Below, piece by piece: positions 16,661-26,210 of a stretch of 64,000 bases of DNA (the stretch's first letter is position 1; every line of letters starts with the position of its first letter). The stretch comes from an uncultured Sphingobacteriales bacterium (lineage in GTDB: Bacteria; Bacteroidota; Bacteroidia; Chitinophagales; Chitinophagaceae): contig CALMQS010000087.1 of NCBI GenBank assembly GCA_937871285.1, forward strand, positions 1 to 64,000, written 5' to 3'. The translations under genes were made by a program, and so were the position numbers. Under the pieces are notes generated by a model that was given only the letters and a program-made list of their open reading frames with translations, searched no databases and had not been told where the DNA came from.

Positions 16661-16757
16661 TACCTTATACCCCCCACCTTATACCCCCCACCTTATACCC
16701 CACACCTTATACCCCACACCTTATACCTTATACCTTATACCTCACACCCAACACCTC
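16661..16757. repeat. Heptanucleotide array (CCTTATAC/CCCCACA type)
   Basis: About 97 bases consist of variants of seven-base words such as CTTATAC, CCCCCAC and CCTTATA, ending directly at the stop codon of the M28 peptidase gene. The same word, read as GGTATAA/GGTATGA on the other strand, builds arrays at 30567, 46188 and 53226. Confidence 0.8.
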
Positions 16758-16758
16758 C

Positions 16759-18414
16759 TCACTTCACAAACGTAATATCAAACTTCAGGTCTTCGTTCCC
16801 TCTTTTCACATTCACGGTTGTACTGTCGCCACTTTTAAATTTACTTAACGCCTGCATATAGGTTTCCAGTGAATTTACCGCATATTCACCCAGGCGTACG
16901 ATCACGTCTCCTGTTTTTAGTCCTGCCTTCTGGGCCGCCCGTCCTTCGCTAACCCCGTCTACCCTAACCCCGGCGCCGCTATAGGTATAATCGGGCATAA
17001 TACCGAGCGAAACCGAAAACCGGGCACTGGTTGTTGCTTGCGCTTCCCGTGTTGGCGTAAATGCCAGCTTATCTTTTTTGTTCAGGTCTTTTATCAATCC
17101 GGCAATATACTTTATGATCTGCAGCTCGCCTGTATAATTGATCTTATCCGCATCGTCGGAAGGTTTGTGATAATCATGGTGGAGCCCGGTAAAGAAAAAC
17201 AGAACCGGGATATTTTTGCGGTAAAACGAAGTATGATCGCTGGGACCCGTGCCGCTGGAATCAATTTTAATGGAAAAAGGCAGCTTTTTCTGTGCATACA
17301 GTACCTCGCTCCATACCGGTGAAGTACCATAACCGCCAACGGTAAGGGTTTTGGAGCTGTCATTCAACCGCCCTATCATATCCATATTGATCATATAATT
17401 TACTGAAGAGAGATCAATGGTTGGATTTTCGGTAAAATATTTTGACCCGAACAACCCCAGTTCCTCACCCGAAAAAGCAATAAAGAGATAATTGTTATTT
17501 TTTGATTTTGATTTTGATAACAGCTTAGCCAGCTCCACCAGGGCGGCCGTTCCGCTGGCATTGTCGTCTGCACCATTGTGAATTTGCTTTGGACCATTCC
17601 GCAGCATTGAATTCCCGTCTTCACCATATCCCAGGTGGTCGTAATGGGCGCCGATAATTATGGTAGAAGGCGCATTGTTATTGATATAGCCGATAACATT
17701 ATGCCCGGTTCGCTGACTCTCACCGATATCTACCTTAAGCTGTATATCATAAATGGCGGAAGCGTCTTTAAGATAGGTTTCCTTGCCCGATTTAGTAAGA
17801 TAAATGACGGGGATGGCAAGCGCTGCTGATTTGTCTTTTTTATTAAACTCCACTTCACCGTTTTCTTTATCGCTGTTAAAAAAGATCAGGGCGGTAGCGC
17901 CTTTACCTGCCGCTATGCCGGCTTCTTTTTTGATATGCTCGTATATGTCAAAATGCGGGTTATCGAGGTTTTCATCCAGCACGGCTTCAATATCTTTAAA
18001 CCAGGGCGCGCCTCTTTCAGACAGGGACGTGGCTACGGGTATTTCAGCTACGGATGCGTTGGCGCTAAAGGCAAGCGGAAAATAATCTTTCTGCAAACCA
18101 AGCTCCTTCCCGTTTACCATAAGCAGCGTTGTTTTATTGATCTGTTTACCATCCTTTATTTCAAAAGACTGCAGGTAAGTATCCCGGTCTCCTTTTTGTA
18201 GTAGTCCTGCCGCTTTATACTGACTTATAATAAATTCGGATGCCTTTTTTTCACCATCAGTGCCGGCCCGCCTTCCTTCAAGCTTATCATCTGCAAGAAA
18301 ATGAATGCTGCTTTTAAGATTTTCAACGATCACCCTGTCGGACTTTCTTAATCTTTGAGAAAAAACAAAAGCACATTGCGAAGTAAACAGGAGAACAAAT
18401 AATATTCTTTTCAT
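16759..18414 (-). CDS. M28-family zinc aminopeptidase with C-terminal PDZ domain
   Basis: The 551-residue secreted protein begins MKRILFVLLFTSQCAFVFSQ, a signal peptide. The M28 core follows: GAHYDHLGYGEDG (His, zinc), HNGADDNASGTAAL (bridging Asp), FSGEELGLFGS (catalytic Glu), NMDMIGRL and a late HHDYHKPSDD (zinc His). A PA-like insert lies before it (about residues 130-230). A PDZ domain (about 460-550, RAAQKAGLKTGDVIVRLGE) closes the protein. It probably trims peptides in the periplasm or outside the cell. The frame opens further upstream to 18462, but the promoter-like TAACTTTG at 18451-18444 makes those starts unlikely. Confidence 0.9.
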   Translation of the reverse strand: MKRILFVLLFTSQCAFVFSQRLRKSDRVIVENLKSSIHFLADDKLEGRRAGTDGEKKASEFIISQYKAAGLLQKGDRDTYLQSFEIKDGKQINKTTLLMVNGKELGLQKDYFPLAFSANASVAEIPVATSLSERGAPWFKDIEAVLDENLDNPHFDIYEHIKKEAGIAAGKGATALIFFNSDKENGEVEFNKKDKSAALAIPVIYLTKSGKETYLKDASAIYDIQLKVDIGESQRTGHNVIGYINNNAPSTIIIGAHYDHLGYGEDGNSMLRNGPKQIHNGADDNASGTAALVELAKLLSKSKSKNNNYLFIAFSGEELGLFGSKYFTENPTIDLSSVNYMINMDMIGRLNDSSKTLTVGGYGTSPVWSEVLYAQKKLPFSIKIDSSGTGPSDHTSFYRKNIPVLFFFTGLHHDYHKPSDDADKINYTGELQIIKYIAGLIKDLNKKDKLAFTPTREAQATTSARFSVSLGIMPDYTYSGAGVRVDGVSEGRAAQKAGLKTGDVIVRLGEYAVNSLETYMQALSKFKSGDSTTVNVKRGNEDLKFDITFVK

Positions 18415-18443
18415 TACAGGATAAAATTGTTTAGCCATAGCTG

Positions 18444-18451
18444 CAAAGTTA
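18444..18451 (-). promoter_or_regulatory. Possible -7 box of the M28 peptidase gene
   Basis: TAACTTTG on the minus strand matches TAnnTTTG and would place the transcription start near 18437-18440. I found no clear -33 TTTG at the right distance, so this is tentative. It supports an ATG at or after 18438. Confidence 0.35.
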
Positions 18452-18583
18452 GGGTTAGTCATTTTAAATTCTATATATGTTCATTTTTCATGCCATATTT
18501 ATCTATTTTACCACTCCTTTACCGATTTCGTAACTATCGCAATTTGATTTGCCCGTATTTTTGCAAACTTCTAAAAATCAGCA

Positions 18584-20704
18584 TTGAAACAACAACAGCT
18601 ACATATTGCATTACTCGGTAACCCTAACAGCGGAAAAAGCTCCCTTTTTAATGTGCTCACCGGGTTAAAACAGAAAGTAGGTAATTTCCCGGGGGTTACC
18701 GTAGATAAAAAATCAGGGCATTCCAAAATCTCTGCTACGCTAACGGCTAATATCATTGATCTGCCGGGCACGTATAGCTTATACCCGCGGCGCAGCGATG
18801 AATGGGTTGCCTATAATGTGATGATGAATCCCGGTTCAACAGAAAAGCCGGAATTATATATTTTAATTGTAGATGCGAGCAACTTAAAACGCAACCTGCT
18901 TTTTGCATCGCAGGTAATAGATCTTAAAAAACCGGTGGTGATAGCTCTCACCATGATGGATATCGCTTCTAAAAAAGGGCTTTCGATAGATGTGCAGGGG
19001 TTAGAAAGGGAACTGGGCGTGCCGGTGATACCCGTTAATCCGCGGAAGGATAAAGGCATTAATGAGCTTAAAAAAGCAATTGACCAAACAGCCCGGCAGT
19101 TATACAAGCCGCCTGCAAGGAACTTTGTTGAAGCAAGCGATTTATCACAGGCAGCTATAGACGATATTAAAAAGATATTTCCCCGGATCAGCGATTATGC
19201 CGCCGTGCACTACCTCATTCACCACGAATCATTTGCATTGGATGCCCCTGTGCAGGATACGATTGAGGATATAGAAAGAAAACACGGCTTCAATCATACC
19301 AAAGTACAGGCAGAAGAAATTACACAGCGCTATGCCCGCATCCGTCATATTATGCAGCAAACTGTTGTGGAAACCGACCCGCGGGAAAAACAAATGACCA
19401 CAGACCGGATAGACAATATTTTGCTGCACCGCGTTTGGGGCTACCTCATACTGCTTGGCGTTCTGGCCATCCTGTTCCAGAGCATTTTCTGGCTGGCGCA
19501 ATATCCTATGAACGCTATTGAATGGATCTTTGGCGAATGGAGCAACTGGCTGGCGGGCGTATTGCCGCAAAACTGGTTTGGCGACCTTATTGTAAACGGA
19601 CTGGTAGCGGGGCTTGGCGGTATTGTTGTTTTTATTCCGCAGATCATGATCCTCTTTGGGCTCATTACTATTCTGGAAGATACGGGATACATGGCGAGGA
19701 TCAGCTTTTTAACGGATAAGCTTATGCGCAAAGTAGGACTTAACGGTAAGAGCGTAATGCCTATGATCAGCAGCTTTGCCTGCGCGGTACCGGCCATCAT
19801 GAGCACCCGTAATATTGAAAACAAAAAAGAAAGGCTGCTCACCATCATGGTAGCACCCTTAATGAGCTGCAGCGCCAGGCTGCCGGTATATATTATCTTA
19901 ATATCATTGGTTATACCCAATACTTATTACTGGGGCTTTATTAGCCTGCACGGACTGGTTATGACCGGGCTTTACCTGCTGGGCATAGTAATGGCGCTTA
20001 TAGTATCGTATGTAATGAAATGGTTCATCCGTATCAAAGAAAAAAGCTTTTTCATTTTGGAGCTGCCGGTGTACCGCGCACCACGCTGGAAGAACGTGCT
20101 GGTAATAATGGTGGAAAAAGCAAAGATATTTGTATTTGAAGCGGGCAGGGTAATTTTGGTGATCTCCCTTATTCTGTGGGCATTAAGCACCTATGGCCCT
20201 CCAAAAAGGATGGAGGCTGTTGAAACCCGTTATGAGCAACTGGCTTTGCAGCAGCCCGGAAATGAGGAACTGGAAGAAGAAAAAAGAACCGCGCTTCTTG
20301 AAAATTCGTATGTGGGTATATTGGGCAAAGCGATTGAACCCGCTATTAAGCCCTTAGGCTATGACTGGAAGATAGGCATTGCGCTGATCACTTCCTTTGC
20401 GGCACGTGAAGTATTTGTAGGCACTATGGCTACCATTTACAGCGTAGGCGGCAATGCAGATGAAAATGATCTTACCCTGCGGGAAAAAATGAGCGCTGCT
20501 ACCTGGACAAACGGGGCAAAAATTTACACACTTGCTTCCGGCGTATCCCTTATGGTATTTTATGTATTTGCTATGCAATGTATGAGCACCCTGGCTATTG
20601 TGAAACGCGAAACCCGGTCGTGGAAATGGCCGCTTATACAATTGGTATATATGACAGGGCTGGCCTATGTTTTAAGTTTGTTGGCCTATAATTTGTTAAA
20701 ATAA
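18584..20704 (+). CDS. feoB: Ferrous iron transporter FeoB
   Basis: The 706-residue protein has an N-terminal G domain (G1 GNPNSGKSS at residues 12-20, G2 GNFPGVTVD, G3 DLPG at 59-62), a helical spacer, and two Gate-type membrane domains (SCSARLPVYIILI, FAAREVFVGTMATIYSV). It imports Fe2+ across the inner membrane. The start is a TTG: an in-frame stop lies four codons upstream and no ATG precedes the G1 motif. The G4 motif reads TMMD (123-126) rather than the usual NxxD. No feoA is adjacent. Confidence 0.95.
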   Translation: MKQQQLHIALLGNPNSGKSSLFNVLTGLKQKVGNFPGVTVDKKSGHSKISATLTANIIDLPGTYSLYPRRSDEWVAYNVMMNPGSTEKPELYILIVDASNLKRNLLFASQVIDLKKPVVIALTMMDIASKKGLSIDVQGLERELGVPVIPVNPRKDKGINELKKAIDQTARQLYKPPARNFVEASDLSQAAIDDIKKIFPRISDYAAVHYLIHHESFALDAPVQDTIEDIERKHGFNHTKVQAEEITQRYARIRHIMQQTVVETDPREKQMTTDRIDNILLHRVWGYLILLGVLAILFQSIFWLAQYPMNAIEWIFGEWSNWLAGVLPQNWFGDLIVNGLVAGLGGIVVFIPQIMILFGLITILEDTGYMARISFLTDKLMRKVGLNGKSVMPMISSFACAVPAIMSTRNIENKKERLLTIMVAPLMSCSARLPVYIILISLVIPNTYYWGFISLHGLVMTGLYLLGIVMALIVSYVMKWFIRIKEKSFFILELPVYRAPRWKNVLVIMVEKAKIFVFEAGRVILVISLILWALSTYGPPKRMEAVETRYEQLALQQPGNEELEEEKRTALLENSYVGILGKAIEPAIKPLGYDWKIGIALITSFAAREVFVGTMATIYSVGGNADENDLTLREKMSAATWTNGAKIYTLASGVSLMVFYVFAMQCMSTLAIVKRETRSWKWPLIQLVYMTGLAYVLSLLAYNLLK

Positions 20705-20745
20705 TAAATACTTGATCCCCTGCACCCGATTTAGTATCTTGAAGT

Positions 20746-21246
20746 ATGAATTATAAATTATTATATAAGCTGCTGCCTTTTGCGTTTGTTGCTTTTATTT
20801 CCTGCTCATCCCCCGATAAACCGGCCAATATTACCGACTCAACAGATATATCAGAGCCGGAAACCATTATGGAACAGCCGGATACTGTACTTTTCTGGAC
20901 GGTGAATATTGAACAAAAAGAAAAGACCAGGGTGTATAAAGATACCGTTGCCATTACTGATCCGAAAAGCATCATTAACGGCATCAACGCTATTTATCCT
21001 TCCGTTCGCCTTGAGTTTGTAAAGCTTTCGGGAGATACGGTATACGCCCATATTGACAGCTCCTTTACATTTGCCAACGATATTGGCTCCTTTGGTGCAA
21101 CAGAATACATTGCCGGAGTTGTACTTAACCTTACCATGCTCCCCGGCATTAATTACGTAAATCTCGATTTTCCCGAAGGCAGTCATGCAGCTCCCGGCGT
21201 ATTTGCCAAAAGCAGCTATGCGGCCTATAAGGAAAAGGACGATTAG
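20746..21246 (+). CDS. Small lipoprotein, GerMN-like
   Basis: The 166-residue protein has a lipoprotein signal with lipobox AFISC (Cys20), an acidic Ser/Thr-rich linker, and a globular domain from about residue 60. The C-terminal part (GVVLNLTMLPGINYVNLDFP, then EGSHAAPGVF) resembles GerMN domains, which occur in envelope proteins of unknown ligand. The resemblance is my reading of the pattern, not a firm assignment. It lies 41 bases after feoB in the same direction. Confidence 0.7.
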   Translation: MNYKLLYKLLPFAFVAFISCSSPDKPANITDSTDISEPETIMEQPDTVLFWTVNIEQKEKTRVYKDTVAITDPKSIINGINAIYPSVRLEFVKLSGDTVYAHIDSSFTFANDIGSFGATEYIAGVVLNLTMLPGINYVNLDFPEGSHAAPGVFAKSSYAAYKEKDD

Positions 21247-21311
21247 GGCTTATCATAGCCGCTTTGAAAAGCACAGTGGCTCTTTAATATATTTATCTTT
21301 TTCGTTTAATA

Positions 21312-22349
21312 ATGAGAACCTGGAATTTCGGAATTATAGGAGCCGGCATGGTGGCCGATTTTCACGCCAGATCCATTCAGCATATCAGCAATGCGCATGT
21401 GGCAGGCATTTGCGGTGCAGGGTCGGGCAGAGCTGAGGCCTTGGCCAGGCAATACAACTGCCGGGTATACCCCGATTATCATGCCATGCTGCGCAGCCCG
21501 GAGATAGACATGGTTACTATAGCCACACCCAGCGGCATGCATATGGAACCCGCTGTGGAAGCTGCCCTGCAGGGTAAACATGTGCTGTGCGAAAAGCCGC
21601 TCGATATTTCCCTTGAAAGGATTGATACGATGATTGCGGCACACGCTAAAGCCGGAACCCGGCTCGGGGGAATTTTTAACTATCGCTTTACCGGTACGGT
21701 TCATTTGCTGAAAGACGCTGTTGAAAAAGGACGGTTTGGAACCATTACATTTGCCTCAATAGATGTGCCCTGGTGGAGGAGCGCCGAATATTATCAGCAT
21801 AAATGGCGCGGTACGCTGGCCTTAGACGGAGGAGGCGCCATGATGAACCAAACGATTCACATGGTAGACCTGCTGCAATATCTTATGGGTCCAATTGATT
21901 CACTGCACGCGTATACCGCAACGCTGGGGCATCACATTGAAGCTGAAGATACCGCAACCGCTATCCTGCGATTCAAAAATAAAGCGCTGGGCTCGGTGTA
22001 TGGCTCTACTGCTTCTTTCCCCGGTCAGCTTCGCCGTATAACCATAACCGGAACGAAAGGAACGGTTATATTAGAAGATAACAGCGTTAAGGTTTGGCAG
22101 TTTGCAGAAGAAACAGGAGAAGACGCTCAAATCCGTACCCAATACGCCACAACGGATGGCGGCGGAGGCGCTTCCAATCCTTCGGCTATTCCGTTTGAGC
22201 TGCATGCAAAAAATATTGCCGCATTTATTGCCGCCGTTGAAACAGGCAAACCTTTTGAAATTGATGGAAAAGAAGCCCGCAAAGCAGTGGAAATTGTGCT
22301 GGCTATGTATACATCCGCAAAAGAAAACCGTTCCTTTCAATTTACATAA
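21312..22349 (+). CDS. Gfo/Idh/MocA-family oxidoreductase
   Basis: The 345-residue protein has an N-terminal Rossmann fold (GIIGAGMVADFHARSI, residues 5-20), the family motif EKPLDI (lysine for the active site), and a C-terminal alpha/beta domain with GGGAMMNQTIHMVDLL carrying the catalytic histidine. Members oxidise or reduce sugars and related alcohols using NAD(P). The substrate cannot be told from sequence, and no sugar genes surround it. Confidence 0.88.
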   Translation: MRTWNFGIIGAGMVADFHARSIQHISNAHVAGICGAGSGRAEALARQYNCRVYPDYHAMLRSPEIDMVTIATPSGMHMEPAVEAALQGKHVLCEKPLDISLERIDTMIAAHAKAGTRLGGIFNYRFTGTVHLLKDAVEKGRFGTITFASIDVPWWRSAEYYQHKWRGTLALDGGGAMMNQTIHMVDLLQYLMGPIDSLHAYTATLGHHIEAEDTATAILRFKNKALGSVYGSTASFPGQLRRITITGTKGTVILEDNSVKVWQFAEETGEDAQIRTQYATTDGGGGASNPSAIPFELHAKNIAAFIAAVETGKPFEIDGKEARKAVEIVLAMYTSAKENRSFQFT

Positions 22350-22439
22350 GAATGGTAGTATTTGAAACGATTTCACAAATACTAACTTATCTGAGAAAAG
22401 GCAAAATAAGCACGGGCGGCTGTGTAAGGAGCTTATCTG

Positions 22440-23258
22440 TTACAAAAACAAGTCGGTATACAATTTCGCTCCGGGTACCACGCTGTATTTTTCAAGATCC
22501 GTTATACCTTCCTGTGCCAACACTTCTTCATCAATAAAAAAATTACCCGTGCAGCTTTCGGAAGAACGGGATAAAATGTAATACACCGCATCGGCAATGA
22601 TTTCAGGCGTACGGCTCATTTTGATCAAGGTATCTCCGCCCAGTAAATTTTGCACTGCGGCGGTAGCGATGGTGGTTCGTGGCCAAAGCGCGTTAACGCC
22701 TACCTTATCCTTTTTTAATTCTTCAGCGAGTCCCATTGCGATCATGCTCATATTGTATTTACTAAGCGTATAGGCAAGATGATTGCCAAACCATTTGGGC
22801 TGTATGTTAAGCGGGGGCGATAAATTGAGGATATGCGGGTTGTTCCCTTTCCGCAAGTGGGGGATACAGGCCCTGCTTACAAAAAAAGTACCCCGCACAT
22901 TAATGTCATGCATAAGATCAAAGCGTTTGGGATCTGTTTTTTCCGTAGGGGTAAGCGATATGGCCGAAGCGTTATTAATAAGGATGTCTATCCCGCCAAA
23001 TACCTCGATGGTTTTGTTTACGGCATTGTCTATCTGGTCTTCAAACCGTATATCACACTGAATGGGTAGCGCTTGTCCGCCCGCTTCCACTATTTCTTTT
23101 GCTGCCGAAAAAATTGTTCCGCCGAGCTTAGGATTTTCCTCTACCGATTTGGCAGCTATTGCCACCTGTGCGCCTTCTCTGGCTAACCGCAAAGCTATAG
23201 CTTTACCAATGCCCCTGCTGCCGCCTGTAATAAAAACAGTTTTTCCGCTAAATGACAT
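22440..23258 (-). CDS. SDR oxidoreductase, HSDL2-like
   Basis: The 272-residue SDR has TGGSRGIGKAIALRLAREGA as its cofactor-binding motif, NNASAISL, a catalytic LSPPLN/YTLSKYNMS segment (Tyr and Lys present), and the NALWPRTTIATAAV stretch typical of hydroxysteroid dehydrogenase-like protein 2. The natural substrate is unknown; a lipid or acyl intermediate is plausible for the group. It is convergent with the Gfo/Idh/MocA gene. Confidence 0.83.
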   Translation of the reverse strand: MSFSGKTVFITGGSRGIGKAIALRLAREGAQVAIAAKSVEENPKLGGTIFSAAKEIVEAGGQALPIQCDIRFEDQIDNAVNKTIEVFGGIDILINNASAISLTPTEKTDPKRFDLMHDINVRGTFFVSRACIPHLRKGNNPHILNLSPPLNIQPKWFGNHLAYTLSKYNMSMIAMGLAEELKKDKVGVNALWPRTTIATAAVQNLLGGDTLIKMSRTPEIIADAVYYILSRSSESCTGNFFIDEEVLAQEGITDLEKYSVVPGAKLYTDLFL

Positions 23259-23325
23259 ATCGTTTTATTTTGGTGTAAGCTAATGGAATTTTAGTGAAGC
23301 ATAGCGGGTAATTTCAGATAAAGAA

Positions 23326-23364
23326 TGCCGCAGATGTGTAGGTTAAATCTGCACATCTGCGGCA
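23326..23364 (-). terminator. Hairpin downstream of the EnvC-like gene
   Basis: TGCCGCAGATGTG (23326-23338) pairs perfectly with CACATCTGCGGCA (23352-23364) across a 13-base loop. In the minus direction it is followed by TTCTTTATCT. It lies 34 bases after the EnvC-like stop codon and fits a rho-independent terminator with a modest T-run. Confidence 0.6.
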
Positions 23365-23398
23365 AAATGATTAATTGAACACCCCCGTAAAGTTATGG

Positions 23399-24691
23399 CT
23401 ACCTGGGCTTGATCCAGTCTTCGGGGTTAAGATATTTGGGGCTATTACCCACCACAACAGTAACAACAAAAAGTACTTTGCCTATGCCGTCTTCATCTTC
23501 CGATTCGGCGGCTTTGCCAATTACCTGACCCAGTTTTATTTCCTGGTCTTTATTTACGCTTATACCTGTGAGGTTGTAGTAAGTAGTAAGGTATTTACCA
23601 TGCCGTATGGTTACAGCGGAAACAGGGCCGAAACTATGTACGGATGATACCGTTCCTTCATATACGGCCTTTACAGGTGCGCCGATATTGGTTTGAATGT
23701 ATACGCCGATATTATCTTCAAATAAACGGGTACCTTCTATTTTGTGCCTGCCGAAGGGGCCGGTTATATCGCCCTTGGCAACGGGCCAGGGGAGCTTCCT
23801 GCGATTATTTTCAAATCCCACGGAAACGGCGGTAACCTCCGGTGTGTTCTCCAGCTTATTGGCTGCACGTGAACTGGTGCTGGCAGCAGGGGCAGCCGCT
23901 TTTGCTGTTGTTCCCGCCGCTTTGGCGGCAGCGTCACGTTTTGCTTTTTCCGCCCTTTCCGCCTCCATTATTTCTCTTTTAATAATAGCGGCAATGGAGT
24001 TCCTGATATTGTTCTCTAATTTTCTTTTGGAAGTGAGTTGTTTATCCAGCTCTCTTTCCTTAAGCTTCAGGCTGGAAACCACCGCGTCTTTTTGTTTTTT
24101 TTCCTCTTCCAGCTTTTTCATTTGCTGGCTTTGTTCGGCAAGGGTTTGTGTTTTGAGGGTTTTGTTTGCAGCAAGCGTCTCGTTTTTTTGTGCTAACAGC
24201 AACTGGGTTTGGTAAATGTTGTCTACCTGCTTTCCCCTGTATTCGCGGTATGCTTTCAGGTAAGCCACCCTTTTGATGGCGTCATTAAAGCTTACAGCCG
24301 AAAAGATGAAATTAAGCATATCGTAGCTGCTCCTGTTCTTGTAAGCGTATTCGATCGTTCTGGCATACTGCACTTTTAGGGTATCGAGCTCATTTTTTAA
24401 ACGTCCTATTTCCCGGTTATTGGTGTTAATATCATCATTGATCAGTTGCACCTGCCTGTTAATGGTCTCTATAATCGCGTCTCTTTTTTTAATGAGGTTA
24501 CGTATGCGTGCCAGTTGACCCAGGCTCTCCTTTTTGTTTTTCTGAATAGCGCTTTGCGATTTCCTTAAATCTTCGATTTCCTGTTGTATTTGTTTGCGCT
24601 GACTTTCTAATTCATCTTTAGACTGGGCTTGTGATGACATAACCTGGAAGCCACAAAGAAACACGAACAGTAAGAAAAAGAATTTGCGCAT
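23399..24691 (-). CDS. EnvC-like murein hydrolase activator (coiled coil + M23)
   Basis: The 430-residue protein has a signal peptide (MRKFFFLLFVFLCGFQVMSS), two long coiled coils (about residues 25-115 and 150-235, very rich in K, E, Q), an Ala-rich linker, and a C-terminal LytM/M23 domain (LPWPVAKGDITGPFGRHK). The LytM metal ligands look incomplete: the expected HxxxD and late HxH are not evident. This suggests an EnvC/NlpD-type activator of amidases rather than an active endopeptidase. The ATG at 24691 fits the signal peptide. The DUF4292 gene lies just upstream. Confidence 0.85.
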   Translation of the reverse strand: MRKFFFLLFVFLCGFQVMSSQAQSKDELESQRKQIQQEIEDLRKSQSAIQKNKKESLGQLARIRNLIKKRDAIIETINRQVQLINDDINTNNREIGRLKNELDTLKVQYARTIEYAYKNRSSYDMLNFIFSAVSFNDAIKRVAYLKAYREYRGKQVDNIYQTQLLLAQKNETLAANKTLKTQTLAEQSQQMKKLEEEKKQKDAVVSSLKLKERELDKQLTSKRKLENNIRNSIAAIIKREIMEAERAEKAKRDAAAKAAGTTAKAAAPAASTSSRAANKLENTPEVTAVSVGFENNRRKLPWPVAKGDITGPFGRHKIEGTRLFEDNIGVYIQTNIGAPVKAVYEGTVSSVHSFGPVSAVTIRHGKYLTTYYNLTGISVNKDQEIKLGQVIGKAAESEDEDGIGKVLFVVTVVVGNSPKYLNPEDWIKPR

Positions 24692-24765
24692 GCTGGAGAT
24701 TTTATATGATTTATACTGCAAATAACGATGGTATATGCATGTGATTGTACTGCGTTTTGTTAAAA

Positions 24766-25578
24766 TTACTGAATGGTATAATTACGCGGTATATTAAAAG
24801 GATAGCTGAGGGGCTTATCAAATTCCACCTGCTTGTATTCAAGACTTACGTCTAATCTTGTTTTTTCTGCCACGATAATTTTTCTGTTCGTGGAAAAAAG
24901 CCTTCCGCTGGCAATAATGTAATCATTGTAGGAGAAGTCGGCAGTACGGCTGCGCCCCGGATCCACATCATCCAGCTTGCTGTGCAGCACGGCATAATCG
25001 TTCTTTCTGATGGACAGTAATTGTTTAAAAAAATCACCCATGGTAGAAAGAGAAACCGAACTTTCCCTTTCCCTGTACATGAGCACCTGTGTGCTGTCTA
25101 AGTATACGGGATTGCCTACGATAAGATTTTGTAAGGTATAAAAATCAACCGGCAACTGCACAATCTCCCTGATATATTCCACAGACCGGTACTGCACATT
25201 TTTATCTAACTTATCCATCACTTTTACACTATCCGGTGTAATAAAAACCCTGAAAGCTTCAATGCCGAACGCGGCGTTGATAGATAGCCATATAATACTG
25301 TCTTTTTGAATACGCACAAAAGCGTTGAAGTCGTAATTTCGTTGCTTGTTGTCTTTATACTGCACTTTTATTTTGGAAGAAAAGGTTTCGAAATCAATAT
25401 GATTAGCCCTTATTTTTTCAAAAGTTTCATGCACCAGCCTGGCAGAATCGGTTGCCGCGGGATTAACGAGAACGGTAACAAGCGTATCTTTCTTGGTAAT
25501 AGCCGACTGCAGCTTTTTGGAGCTTCGGCAACTGCATAACACAGCAATAAAGAAAGCTATGGTGAGAATAAACCGCAT
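24766..25578 (-). CDS. DUF4292 lipoprotein
   Basis: The 270-residue protein has a lipoprotein signal (MRFILTIAFFIAVLCSC, Cys17) and the DUF4292 body, with KIRANHIDFETFSSKIKVQY, WLSINAAFGIEAFRVFITPD and a C-terminal FDKPLSYPFNIPRNY. The fold resembles LolA/LolB-like lipoprotein carriers, which is an inference. It sits between dut and the EnvC-like gene in one minus-strand run, with gaps of 18 and 74 bases. Confidence 0.82.
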   Translation of the reverse strand: MRFILTIAFFIAVLCSCRSSKKLQSAITKKDTLVTVLVNPAATDSARLVHETFEKIRANHIDFETFSSKIKVQYKDNKQRNYDFNAFVRIQKDSIIWLSINAAFGIEAFRVFITPDSVKVMDKLDKNVQYRSVEYIREIVQLPVDFYTLQNLIVGNPVYLDSTQVLMYRERESSVSLSTMGDFFKQLLSIRKNDYAVLHSKLDDVDPGRSRTADFSYNDYIIASGRLFSTNRKIIVAEKTRLDVSLEYKQVEFDKPLSYPFNIPRNYTIQ

Positions 25579-25596
25579 GAGTGCTTTTTAGCTGAA

Positions 25597-26043
25597 TTAA
25601 TTTTTCCCGGTATGGCCAAAACCGCCTTCATTCCTGGAGGTTACGCTTATATTTTCCACCGCTTCCCATTGGGCTGTTTCTATCCGTTGTACAATAATTT
25701 GAGCGATCCTGTCTCCCGGTTGAATGCTTTGAGGTTCATTGGAAAGGTTAATGAGTATAACCTTTATTTCACCCCTGTAGTCCGAATCTATGGTACCCGG
25801 CGTATTTAAGCAGGTGATGCCCTGCTTTACCGCTAATCCGCTACGTGGGCGAACCTGTATCTCATACCCCTGGGGTATTTCAACAAAAAGTCCCGTGGGG
25901 ATCAATGAGCGCTCCATAGGCTGCAAAACAACCGGCGATGAAATAAAGGCACGGATATCCATGCCGGATGCTCCGGGAGTAGCATATGCGGGGAGCGGAT
26001 TGCTGGATTGGTTAATGATCTTAACCGTAAGTGTTGCTGACAT
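25597..26043 (-). CDS. dut: dUTP diphosphatase
   Basis: The 148-residue trimeric enzyme hydrolyses dUTP to dUMP and pyrophosphate. All five family motifs are visible: ATPGASGMDIRA (I), PRSGLAVKQGI (II), GTIDSDYRGEIKVILINLS (III), PGDRIAQIIVQ (IV) and GGFGHTGK (V). TATTTTTG lies only four bases before the ATG, so the transcript may have a very short leader or none. Confidence 0.96.
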   Translation of the reverse strand: MSATLTVKIINQSSNPLPAYATPGASGMDIRAFISSPVVLQPMERSLIPTGLFVEIPQGYEIQVRPRSGLAVKQGITCLNTPGTIDSDYRGEIKVILINLSNEPQSIQPGDRIAQIIVQRIETAQWEAVENISVTSRNEGGFGHTGKN

Positions 26044-26210
26044 GCGGCAAAAATAAGATTATTGGTGTAGATATTGGTGTTTTGTGTGGGCTATCGGCGA
26101 TCAGCTTTCAGGTGAGTAACTGCTATGACGAGATGAATCTCCGGATTTTTTTATTTGTAGTTTATGGTTTACAGTTGCATTTCACTTCGGATTTCGAACT
26201 TCCGGTTTCG

